Origin: Bacteroidales bacterium UBA3834
GTDB lineage: Bacteria; Bacteroidota; Bacteroidia; Bacteroidales; P3
Assembly (NCBI GenBank): GCA_002392965.1
Contig: DGIA01000032.1
Coordinates: 39,396-96,834, forward strand
Direction: 5' to 3'
Length of the DNA stretch: 57,439 nt
Shown piece after piece: positions 8,684 to 17,100 of the stretch. The notes under the pieces were generated by a model. It saw nothing but the letters and a program-made list of their open reading frames with translations. It was not told where the DNA came from and did no database searches. Numbering within the stretch: the stretch's first letter is position 1; the number at the start of each line of letters is the position of its first letter. Made by a program: the position numbers and the translations under genes.

Positions 8684-8839
8684 TTATTTCTTCTTCAGAT
8701 ATTCCTGCACATTGTCCGAGGCCACGATTTCCTCTTTGAACATGTAGGCGCCGGTCTTCTCGGAGCGGACCATGCGAATCACTTTTGCAAAACTCTTACC
8801 GGTAGAGGTTTTGAGGGTAGCAACAACTTTCTTTGCCAT
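8684..8839 (-). CDS. DUF4295 small ribosome-associated protein
   Basis: 51-aa basic protein starting MAKKVVATLKTSTGKSFAKV and ending QEYLKKK. It matches the short DUF4295 protein that follows rpmG in Bacteroidota and is thought to belong to the ribosome. The start at 8839 is preceded by a purine-rich AGGAGAA site, and it lies 20 bp after rpmG in the same operon. Exact function is not established to my knowledge. The stop is followed directly by the terminator hairpin. Confidence 0.85.
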   Translation of the reverse strand: MAKKVVATLKTSTGKSFAKVIRMVRSEKTGAYMFKEEIVASDNVQEYLKKK

Positions 8840-8859
8840 AGTTCGGTTCTCCTATTCTT

Positions 8860-9048
8860 TTACTTGATTTCTTTGTGAACGGTGACTTTCTTCAAGAAGG
8901 GGTTGTACTTCTTGAGCTCCAGACGCTCCGGAGTGTTTTTCTTGTTCTTGGTGGTGATGTAGCGGCTCATGCCGGGAACACCGCTGTTCTTCTGCTCGGT
9001 GCATTCGAGGATAACCTGCACGCGTGCGTCTTTATTTTTCTTTGCCAT
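8860..9048 (-). CDS. rpmG: Large ribosomal subunit protein bL33
   Basis: 62-aa basic protein beginning MAKKNKDARVQVILECTEQK, with YITTKNKKNTPERLELKKYNPFL typical of bL33. The paired Cys motifs of zinc-binding L33 are absent, so this is the zinc-independent form. The single Cys is at about residue 16. It is transcribed leftward from a strong promoter at 9137-9167. In many Bacteroidota rpmB (bL28) precedes rpmG; here the upstream DNA contains no bL28 gene. Confidence 0.95.
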   Translation of the reverse strand: MAKKNKDARVQVILECTEQKNSGVPGMSRYITTKNKKNTPERLELKKYNPFLKKVTVHKEIK

Positions 9049-9136
9049 GACTATAATTGTTTTTCAGACGTTAAGTGACTGATTCCTAAAAAGAAAAGAG
9101 CATCAACAATTCGTTTTTAGGCATTCAAATCGGCTG

Positions 9137-9167
9137 CAAAGATACAACCTTTTTTGAAACTGACAAA
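9137..9167 (-). promoter_or_regulatory. Promoter for rpmG operon
   Basis: On the minus strand TTTG (complement of 9164-9167), a 19-bp spacer and TATCTTTG (complement of 9137-9144) match the Bacteroidota consensus fully. Its presence shows that rpmG is the first gene of this operon. Confidence 0.85.
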
Positions 9168-9387
9168 ATTTTTCTTCCATAATCATTGCATGGTGCATGA
9201 TAAATGTTCTCATCCCGCCGCAGGAGCGCCCCTCGTATAAGCCTTTCCTCCTCACCCTCCCCGTGAAAATATGCTGTTTAGGGCACGATGGGCTGCATGG
9301 TTTGCAATGAATCCTTACCTGCCGGCGTCTGTTTAGTCAATATCGGCACCCTTCCTGCCTGCAGGGTCGTGGGTAAGTCTCTCCGCC

Positions 9388-9440
9388 CGTCAAATACCCG
9401 TCAAATACCCGTTAATACCCGTCAATACCCGTCAAATACC
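9388..9440. repeat. Tandem array of CGTCAAATACC units
   Basis: Five direct units of consensus CGTCAAATACC, three of 11 bp and two of 10 bp, one A shorter. It sits 15 bp before the CTAGG-type array. The core sequence is unlike the other arrays in the window, but the period is nearly the same. Confidence 0.8.
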
Positions 9441-9455
9441 CGTGCGGGAATTTTG

Positions 9456-9532
9456 TACTAGGTTAACACTAGGGTAGTATTAGGTTAATACTAGGTTAGT
9501 ACTAGGTTAGTACTAGGTTACCACTTGGGTAT
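9456..9532. repeat. Tandem array of seven 11-bp CTAGG units
   Basis: Seven contiguous 11-bp units, consensus YACTAGGKTAR, with no length variation. The reverse complement of the unit matches those at 57186-57328, and the core matches those at 1-33 and 27346-27422. It lies about 300 bp upstream of the glycine-lipid operon promoter. Confidence 0.85.
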
Positions 9533-9579
9533 TCCCATCCCGGGCTCTCGTTCCTCGCTGGGCTTTGCCTCCGTGCAAT

Positions 9580-9690
9580 AGATAGAGGCAGTAGCGCCTG
9601 CGGCCGCTTGGGCGGCGTAGCCGCTCTGGGCGAATAAAAATGAAGCTCCTTGATTTTGAGACCGATTGGCGGTGGCGTAAGCCACCAGAA
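9580..9690. other. Cluster of short GC-rich hairpins
   Basis: Perfect short stem-loops include GCGGC-GTA-GCCGC (9612-9624) and GGTGGC-GTAA-GCCACC (9671-9686, a GNRA-like tetraloop), with a weaker GCAG/CTGC stem near 9588. The arrangement resembles a REP-type extragenic element or a structured RNA. No family was recognised. Confidence 0.4.
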
Positions 9691-9830
9691 CTGAGGTAGC
9701 GCGTAACCGGATGGGAATCAGGGCTTGGTATCTTGTCCTTGACGCAATGGGGCGTTGGTCGCCGGCGTTGTTGTTGTGCGCCAAGCGTCGCTGTTCAATA
9801 GGGGGGTGTTGATAAAAAATAAAGTAAGGG

Positions 9831-9862
9831 TTTGTCAGAGTGGAAAATGTTTTGTAATTTTG
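9831..9862 (+). promoter_or_regulatory. Promoter for the glycine-lipid operon
   Basis: TTTG (9831-9834), a 20-bp spacer and TAATTTTG (9855-9862) match the Bacteroidota consensus. The initiation point near 9868 supports the ATG at 9885 rather than the TTG at 9867 as start of the next gene. Confidence 0.8.
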
Positions 9863-9884
9863 CAGATTGAAAAATACGACTACT

Positions 9885-10739
9885 ATGGATCCAAGAAGTG
9901 CAGAAATAGGGGAGAAATACATTGACATTAAGAAGATTATGGCGGCCAAGCGGGTGAAGTTGCCGGGCTTTGTGCTGCGATGGATGGAGCGTCTGCTGCA
10001 TGTGAAGGAAATCAATGCCGGAATCTATTACAACCGTGAGTATTTCGGGTTGGATTTTGTCTATAGGTTTCTTGAGGGCAAGGAGCCGTATAACATGGGC
10101 GTGACGATAAACACGACGGGATTGGAGCATGTGCCGGCGGACGGCTACCCGATGGTGGCGGGCAACCACCCCCTGGGAGGCCCCGACGGGCTGGCGCTGA
10201 TGGCGGCGGTGGGGCGCGTCAGGCGCGACATCAAGTTCCCGGTCAACGATTTCCTGCTCTACCTGCCTGGATTGAAGGAGTTGTTCTTCCCCATCGACAA
10301 GGTGAACAAGACGCGGGCGCTGGCGTCGCTCGAGGAGGCTTTCGCTTCGGAGAATGTGCTGCTGTATTTCCCAGCCGGCATGTGTTCGAGGTTGCAGCAC
10401 GGCGAGATTCTCGACTTGGAGTGGAAGCCGACTTTCATCAAGAAGTGCGTGCGCTATCACCGCGACTTGGTGCCTGTCTATACCGACGCGCGCAACCGTA
10501 AGAGATTCTACCGCATAGCCAATTTGCGCAAGGCGCTGGGGTTCAAGTTCAATTTCGAGATGGCGCTGTTGCCGGCCGAGATGTTTGCCCAGCGTGGCAG
10601 GACGTTCAATGTCACCTTTGGGCGCCCGATTCCCTGGCAGACGTTCGACGGCCGCCACACTCCGGCCGAATGGGCTGCGCTGGTGAAGGCGCATGTGTAT
10701 CGCCTCCGCACCGAGCCAGAGGCAGTGTTTAGTGTTTAG
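9885..10739 (+). CDS. glsA: Lysophospholipid-type O-acyltransferase (GlsA/PlsC-like)
   Basis: 284 aa, membrane-associated acyltransferase of the PlsC superfamily. The catalytic block is NHPLGGPDG (about residues 88-96), a His-x5-Asp variant of the usual HX4D seen in Bacteroidota members, followed by LYFPAGMCSR (about 163-172). In Bacteroides thetaiotaomicron the pair GlsB/GlsA makes glycine lipids: GlsB N-acylates glycine and GlsA adds the second acyl chain. The immediate partner here is a COG3176-type N-acyltransferase, so this role is inferred from pairing and homology. The ATG at 9885 is chosen because it lies just after the promoter. The other possibility is a general 1-acylglycerol-3-phosphate acyltransferase. 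Confidence 0.78.
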   Translation: MDPRSAEIGEKYIDIKKIMAAKRVKLPGFVLRWMERLLHVKEINAGIYYNREYFGLDFVYRFLEGKEPYNMGVTINTTGLEHVPADGYPMVAGNHPLGGPDGLALMAAVGRVRRDIKFPVNDFLLYLPGLKELFFPIDKVNKTRALASLEEAFASENVLLYFPAGMCSRLQHGEILDLEWKPTFIKKCVRYHRDLVPVYTDARNRKRFYRIANLRKALGFKFNFEMALLPAEMFAQRGRTFNVTFGRPIPWQTFDGRHTPAEWAALVKAHVYRLRTEPEAVFSV

Positions 10740-10765
10740 GTGTCAAGTGTTTAGTTGTCAGTGAT

Positions 10766-11908
10766 ATGGATTTAAGTTACATAGCCCCGCCCGTTGACCG
10801 CGAGCTGATCAAGAAAGAGCTGAAGCAGAAGCATTTTCTGCGCAAGTCGAACCGCGGCAACAAAGAGTTGTACATCACCACGGCGCATCTTTCGCCCAAC
10901 ATCATGCGCGAGATCGGCCGTTTGCGAGAATTGAGTTTCGCCGCCGACGGAGGCGGCACCGGCAAGGAGGTGGATATCGACGAGTACGACACCCTGCCGG
11001 ACCCCTATTGCTGCAAGCAGCTGTTTGTGTGGGACCCCGAGGAGGAGGAGATTGTGGGCGGCTATCGTTTTGCCCACGGCAGCACGATGATGCAGCGCCC
11101 CGACGGGACCTTCATGACGCCTACGGCCGAGCACTACCAGTTCAGCGAGCAGTTCCTCAACGAGTACCTGCCCTATACCGTCGAGCTGGGGCGCGCCTTT
11201 GTGCAGCCCGCCTACCAGCCTTCGAACAATCTCGGCAAGGGGCTCTACTCGCTCGACAACCTGTGGGACGGCCTCGGGGTGCTGATTCTGGAGATTCCCG
11301 AGACGCGCTATTTCCTGGGCAAGATTACCATCTACGACTCGATGGACACCGAGGCGCGCGACATGATACTCTACTTCTACCAGAAGTATTTCCCCGACCC
11401 CGACGGGTTGCTGTGGCCCTATGAACCCACGCGCATCGAGATGGATTACAACCGGTTGGTCAAGCTCTTCAACGGTCGCAACTACAAGGAGGACTATCAG
11501 ATACTGCTTCATGCCGTGCGTTCGCGCGGATGCACGGTGCCGGCGCTGGTGAACGCCTACATGAAGCTTTCTTCCACCATGCGCTATTTCGGCACCTGTC
11601 CCGACCACGGCCTGCCGGGAACCAACGGCATCGGTATCTTGGTCACGCTCAGCGACATCAACGACGCCACCCGCAGCCGTCACATCGACAGCTACACGAC
11701 CAAGAACCTCAAGTTCGACCGCAAGCGTCTCTTCCGCATCGACATGCGCCGTCTGCCGTGGTGGCGCAAGAACAGCGACGAGGAGGTCGAAGCCCTGCGA
11801 GAGCTCGGGCTGTTGAAAAGCCACCGAGTGCAGAAAGAGGAGGAGGAACGGAGTGTCGTGCAAAAAGGAATCAAGCGGTTGCGCCGCAAAAGAAAGGATG
11901 TGGAATGA
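10766..11908 (+). CDS. glsB: N-acyltransferase of COG3176/OlsB type (GlsB-like)
   Basis: 380 aa. A GNAT-like fold typical of OlsB/'hemolysin-related' acyltransferases is suggested by EIVGGYRFAHGS (about 95-106), ELGRAFVQPAYQP (about 142-154) and a C-terminal lysine/arginine-rich tail that ends in RLRRKRK. Family members transfer a 3-hydroxyacyl chain from acyl-ACP to an amino acid, here most likely glycine. Paired with the upstream O-acyltransferase it would give glycine or related amino-acid lipids in the envelope. It lies 26 bp after glsA and overlaps engB by 4 bp (ATGA). The amino-acid substrate is inferred. Confidence 0.78.
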   Translation: MDLSYIAPPVDRELIKKELKQKHFLRKSNRGNKELYITTAHLSPNIMREIGRLRELSFAADGGGTGKEVDIDEYDTLPDPYCCKQLFVWDPEEEEIVGGYRFAHGSTMMQRPDGTFMTPTAEHYQFSEQFLNEYLPYTVELGRAFVQPAYQPSNNLGKGLYSLDNLWDGLGVLILEIPETRYFLGKITIYDSMDTEARDMILYFYQKYFPDPDGLLWPYEPTRIEMDYNRLVKLFNGRNYKEDYQILLHAVRSRGCTVPALVNAYMKLSSTMRYFGTCPDHGLPGTNGIGILVTLSDINDATRSRHIDSYTTKNLKFDRKRLFRIDMRRLPWWRKNSDEEVEALRELGLLKSHRVQKEEEERSVVQKGIKRLRRKRKDVE

Positions 11909-12552
11909 TTGTCAAAAGTGCGCAGTTCGTAGTCAGCAGCCCCAACTACCGTAAATGTCCGCAGGACGGGCGTCCCGAGTATGCGTTCATCGGCCGCAGC
12001 AATGTGGGCAAGTCGTCGCTGATCAACATGCTGACGGGCGTCAAGGGGCTGGCCAAGACCAGCGGCCGGCCGGGCAAGACGCAGCTGATCAACCACTTCC
12101 TGGTGGTCGGCGAGGTGGAACGGGCCAATCGCAAGGAGCTGGATGAATGGTATCTGGTCGATCTGCCGGGCTACGGCTATGCCCGCACTTCGAGGAGCAG
12201 TCGCGAGGCGTGGGACAAGATGATGCGCGACTATTTCCTCCACCGTGAGCAACTGACCAATACCTATGTGCTGATTGACAGTCGTGTGGAGCCGCAGCGG
12301 CTCGACTTGGAGTTCATCGGCTTTCTCGGCAGCAACGGGGTGCCGCTCAGCATCGTGTTCACCAAGACCGACAAGGAGAAACAGCGCGAGGTGATGGCCA
12401 ACATCAAGGCCTTCAAGCAAGCCCTCTCCGAGCAATGGGAGGAGCTGCCCCCGATGGTGCTCACTTCGTCGCTCACAGGTTACGGCCGCGAGGCTTTGCT
12501 GGAACAGATAGAACAAATCAACGAGATGGTGAAAGGGGAGAGGGAGCAATAA
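11905..12552 (+). CDS. engB: Ribosome-biogenesis GTPase EngB (YsxC/YihA)
   Basis: 215-aa small GTPase needed for large-subunit assembly. The P-loop GRSNVGKSSL is near residues 31-40, followed by switch-region TSGRPGKTQ, the G3 motif DLPGYG and G4 TKTD. The start at 11905 is set by an ATGA overlap with the acyltransferase and by the family-typical opening IVKSAQFVVS. Reading further upstream in this frame would run through the neighbouring gene. It is co-transcribed with the lipid genes and with dacB 12 bp downstream. Confidence 0.95.
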   Translation: MIVKSAQFVVSSPNYRKCPQDGRPEYAFIGRSNVGKSSLINMLTGVKGLAKTSGRPGKTQLINHFLVVGEVERANRKELDEWYLVDLPGYGYARTSRSSREAWDKMMRDYFLHREQLTNTYVLIDSRVEPQRLDLEFIGFLGSNGVPLSIVFTKTDKEKQREVMANIKAFKQALSEQWEELPPMVLTSSLTGYGREALLEQIEQINEMVKGEREQ

Positions 12553-12564
12553 AAACGTGTTGAC

Positions 12565-14040
12565 ATGAACCATAAGATATTGTTGAGAGGGGTTTTGCTG
12601 GTGGCAGGGTGTCTGGCCCTCGGCCTGTCGTCCATCCCCATGCAGGCGCAGCAGACGGCCGAACTGGACCGTCTGGTGAAACAGGTGCAGCAGCAAGAAG
12701 CACTGCGGCACGGACAGCTGGGTGTGTGTGTCTATAATGTCAGCACCGGTCAGCGGCTCTATGGCTGCAATGCCGAGAGTTCCATGGTGCCGGCGTCGGT
12801 ACAGAAGCTTTTCACCACCGGCACGGGTTTTGCCCGGCTGGGAGGCGACTTCCGGTTCACCACGCGGCTCTACATACGGGGCATGGTTGACCGTGAAGGA
12901 GTGCTGCACGGCAATATCTACATTGTGGGCGGCGGCGATCCGTTGCTGGGTTCCTACCGCTACCGCCAGACCTCGCCCGATTCCCTCTTTGCAGGGTGGA
13001 CACGTGCGCTGCGCAAGAAAGGCATACGGCGTGTCGATGGCCGGGTGTGCTATCATACGGCTGTTTTCGATGACCAGCCGTTGCACGACAGTTGGCAATG
13101 GGGCGATGTGGGGAATTATTATGCCGCCGGTGTCAGCGGCTTGAACTTCCACGAAAACATGTATTTCGTGCATTTCAATCCGGGAAAGAAACTCGGCCAT
13201 GCCGCCAGTGTGGCCCGTACCCAACCCAAGAATATCGACATCCACGGCACCTGCGAGGTGACCACCGGCCCTGAAAATAGTGGCGACCAGGTGGTGATCT
13301 ATGGCTCGCCGACCTCCAAGGAACGGCTCTACCGGGGTACCGTGCCGTTGGGAAAGAACGACTTCGCTGTGCGTGGAGCTATGCCCAATCCGGCTCGTAC
13401 CTGTGCCGATCTTTTCGCCTCACACCTGCGTTCGCAGGGCATCGGCATCTCCATGGGCTCCATGCAGGTGTTCTCGATGCCCGACAGTTTACGTTCGCTC
13501 CTCGACTATTCCAGCCCGCAATACTATACTATTGCCCAATATACCAACTTGACATCCAATAATGTCTATGCCGAGAGCATCTTCAAGTATCTGGGACAGA
13601 AACAATGTGGCAGCGGCAGTTTTGAGGGTGGCGCCCGTGCTGTGAACGAGTACTTCAAGGAACGTGGGTTGGCCTGCGACGGAGTGCGCATCGTCGATGG
13701 CAGCGGCCTTTCACGCCAGAATCTGACTACGCCCGATTTCCTTTGCCGTTACCTGATGACCCTCAGCCGAGAGTCGTTTTTCGACCAGTTCCAGCATTCG
13801 TTGGCGGTGGTGGGGCAGAGCGGCACGGCCAAGAACCTGCTTCCTTCGCTGCCACAGAACGTTACGGTGTGGATTAAAACGGGTACCATGGACGGCGTCA
13901 AGGCCTATGCGGGCTACATCAACACCGCCGGCGGCGAGACATTGGCTTTCGCCATCATGGCCAACGACTTTGTTTGCAGCGGTAAGGAAGCTGCCGATGC
14001 CATGGGGAAAGTGCTCCTGAAGGTGGCTACTTCCTATTGA
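12565..14040 (+). CDS. dacB: D-alanyl-D-alanine carboxypeptidase/endopeptidase, PBP4 (S13) family
   Basis: 491 aa with a signal peptide (about 1-28, before QQTAE). The three penicillin-binding motifs are present: SVQK (78-81, acyl-enzyme Ser78), SNN (331-333) and KTG (438-440). The large insertion between the first two motifs is normal for class C PBPs. It acts in the periplasm, trimming or cleaving D-Ala cross-links of peptidoglycan. It is the last gene of the glsA-glsB-engB-dacB unit. Confidence 0.94.
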   Translation: MNHKILLRGVLLVAGCLALGLSSIPMQAQQTAELDRLVKQVQQQEALRHGQLGVCVYNVSTGQRLYGCNAESSMVPASVQKLFTTGTGFARLGGDFRFTTRLYIRGMVDREGVLHGNIYIVGGGDPLLGSYRYRQTSPDSLFAGWTRALRKKGIRRVDGRVCYHTAVFDDQPLHDSWQWGDVGNYYAAGVSGLNFHENMYFVHFNPGKKLGHAASVARTQPKNIDIHGTCEVTTGPENSGDQVVIYGSPTSKERLYRGTVPLGKNDFAVRGAMPNPARTCADLFASHLRSQGIGISMGSMQVFSMPDSLRSLLDYSSPQYYTIAQYTNLTSNNVYAESIFKYLGQKQCGSGSFEGGARAVNEYFKERGLACDGVRIVDGSGLSRQNLTTPDFLCRYLMTLSRESFFDQFQHSLAVVGQSGTAKNLLPSLPQNVTVWIKTGTMDGVKAYAGYINTAGGETLAFAIMANDFVCSGKEAADAMGKVLLKVATSY

Positions 14041-14088
14041 TTTTTTTCTGGTGCATACTTTTTTTCGTCTCGTTTGGGAAAAAGAGTG

Positions 14089-14096
14089 TATCTTTG
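14089..14096 (+). promoter_or_regulatory. -7 promoter box (TATCTTTG) for ileS
   Basis: TATCTTTG lies 67 bp before the ileS ATG. The -33 region is T-rich but has no clean TTTG at the right spacing. Confidence 0.6.
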
Positions 14097-14162
14097 TCCT
14101 TCAATATGTTGGCAGTTATTTTTGCCAATTTTTTGAATGTGAACACAATATAATAATTGACT

Positions 14163-17100
14163 ATGAAGTACAACGAGTATAAGCAACTTAATTTGACCCA
14201 GATTGGCGAGGACGTTCGCCGCTACTGGGAGGAGAACGAGACTTTTGAGAAAGGACAGAAACTGGCCGAAGGACATCCGGCATACGTGTTTTACGACGGC
14301 CCCCCGAGTGCCAACGGTAAGCCCGGCATCCACCATGTGATGGCCCGCACCATCAAGGATGTCTTCTGCCGCTATAAAGCCCAGAAAGGATTCTTTGTTG
14401 ACCGCAAGGCCGGTTGGGACACCCACGGTCTGCCCGTGGAACTCGGTGTGGAGAAGAACCTAGGCATCACCAAGGAGGATATCGGCAAGAAGATTTCGGT
14501 AGATGACTACAACCGCGCCTGCCGCGAGGAGGTGATGAAATACAAGGAACTGTGGGACGAGCTGACCCGCGTGATGGGCTATTGGGTCGATCTGAAGAAT
14601 CCCTACATCACCTTCAACAACGAGTATATCGAGACCTTGTGGTTCCTGCTGAAGAAACTCTATGACAAGGGCCTGCTTTATAAAGGCTACACTATCCAGC
14701 CCTACAGCCCCGCCGCCGGCACCGGTCTCTCGAGCCACGAGCTGAACATGCCTGGCTGCTACCGCGACGTGAAAGACACCACCTGTGTGGCTATGTTCAA
14801 ACTTTGTGACCAAGCCGACACCTACGCCATCGCCTGGACCACCACGCCTTGGACCTTGCCCAGCAACACGGCCCTCTGCGTGGGACCGAATATCGACTAT
14901 GTCACCCTCGAGACCACGCATCCCTACAAGGAGACGCCCTGCCGCATCATCATGGCCAAGGCCTTGGTAGGTTCGATGTTCCCCGAGGGTAAATCGCCTG
15001 AGTACAAAATTGTCAGCGAGTGCAAGGGTACCGCGTTGGAAGGCCTGCGCTACGAGCAGCTGATTCCGTGGGTGAAGCCCACCGAGGTGAGCGACAAGGG
15101 CTCGTTCCGTATCATTTTGGGCGACTATGTCACTACTGAAGACGGTACCGGCATCGTGCATATCGCCCCTACTTTCGGTGCCGACGACGCCCGTGTGGCC
15201 AAGAAGGCCGGCATCGGCGACCTGCTGCTCTTCGACCGAGACGGCAAACAGCTGCCCATGGTTGATAAGCGTGGCCGCTTTGCACCCATCGAGGATCTTG
15301 ATCCTGAATGGGTGAAAGGTCATGTCGATGTGGAAGCTTATGGCAAATATGCAGGCAAGTTCGTCAAGAATGCCTACGACCCCACCAAGGGCGAGAAGGA
15401 CATGAGCCTCGATGTAGAGTTGGTCATCATGCTCAAGGAGCAGGGTAAGCTCTTCAAGAGCGAGAAACACACCCACAGCTACCCCCACTGCTGGCGTACC
15501 GACAAGCCCGTGCTCTACTATCCGCTTGACAGTTGGTTTATCCGCACTACTGCTCTCAAGGATCGCATGATCGAGCTCAACAAGACCATCAACTGGAAGC
15601 CCGAGGCCACCGGCAGTGGACGCTTCGGCAACTGGCTTGAGAACATTGTGGATTGGAACCTCAGCCGCAGCCGCTATTGGGGCACCCCGCTACCCATCTG
15701 GCGCACTGAGGACGGCAAGGAGGAAAAGTGCATCGGCAGCGTCGCCGAACTCCGCGAGGAGATTGACAAGGCCATCGCCGCCGGATTGATGAAAGAGAAT
15801 CCCTACGCCGCCGAAGACTACACCAAGTTTGACCTGCACCGCCCGTATATCGACGGTGTGGTGCTGGTGAGCGACAGCGGCAAGCCTATGCGCCGTGAGC
15901 CCGACTTGATCGACGTGTGGTTCGACAGCGGTGCCATGCCTTACGCCCAGATTCACTACATGGGCGAGCCTCTGAAGGCCACCGAGTTCCCGGCCGACTT
16001 CATCGCCGAGGGCGTCGATCAGACCCGCGGCTGGTTCTATACCCTGCATGCCATCGCCACCATGTGCTTCGACTCTGTGGCGTTCAAGAACGTCATAAGC
16101 AACGGCCTGGTGCTCGACAAGAACGGCAACAAGATGTCCAAGCGTCTCGGCAATGCCGTCGATCCCTTCGAGACCCTCGGCAAGTATGGCCCCGACGCCA
16201 CTCGCTGGTATATGATTACCAATAGCCAGCCGTGGGACAACCTGAAGTTCGACGTGGAGGGTGTCGATGAGGTGCGTCGCAAACTGTTCGGTACCCTCTA
16301 CAATACCTATAGTTTCTTCGCGCTCTACGCCAACCTCGACGGCTTCGATTATTCACAGAAGGATCTGCCCATAGCCGAGCGTCCTGAGATTGACCGCTGG
16401 ATACTCAGTGAACTCAACACGCTGGTGAAGACCGTCGGCGACGCCATGGAGGACTACGAGCCCACGCGTGCCGGTCGCGCCATCGGCACTTTCGTCGATG
16501 CCTATCTCAGCAACTGGTACGTCCGTCTCTGCCGCCGCCGTTTCTGGCGTGGCGACATGACCGACGACAAGCTTTCCGCCTACCAGACGCTCTATACCTG
16601 TCTTGAAACACTCAGCCGCCTCATGGCCCCCATCGCTCCCTTCTTCAGTGAGCGCATGTTCCTCGACCTCAACGCTGTCACCAAGCGTTACAATGCCGAG
16701 TCTGTGCATCACCTTGGCTTCCCCGAATATCATGCTGGCATGGTCGATAAAGCACTTGAGGAGCGCATGCAGTTGGCCCAGAAGGTTTGTTCCATGGTCC
16801 TCGGCCTGCGCAAGAAGAGCAACCTGCGTGTGCGTCAGCCACTGCAGAAGATTGTCATCCCTGTGCGCGACGAGGCTATGCGTGCCCAGATTGAGAAGGT
16901 GCAACATCTCATTTGCTCCGAACTCAACGTGAAGGAGATAGAATTCCTTGCTGCCGACAACGACCTGCTGGTGAAGAAGATCAAGCCCAATTTCAAGACC
17001 CTTGGCCCGCGCTATGGCAAGGTGATGAAGTCCCTTGGTGCCGCCATCATGGCGTTCGACCAGAAGCAAATCAACGCCCTCGAGGCTGAAGGTCACTGCA

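Larger units (their letters stand above)
9168..9830. other. Gene-free spacer: repeats plus hairpin cluster
   Basis: About 660 bp without a credible gene. It holds two 11-bp-type arrays (9388-9440 and 9456-9532) and a GC-rich stretch of short hairpins (about 9580-9690). 9168-9387 shows nothing recognisable. An open frame across 9518-10015 on the minus strand has low-complexity, non-protein-like sequence and crosses into the acyltransferase gene. Confidence 0.7.

Noticed and set aside
9518..10015. Minus-strand gene in the glsA spacer
   Set aside because: Low-complexity translation, overlap with the repeat array, the promoter and the glsA coding region, and no plausible start.
11530..11904. Long N-terminal extension of EngB
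   Set aside because: The extension is the shadow of the glsB-like gene. EngB proteins begin near the ATG at 11905 (IVKSAQFV...).
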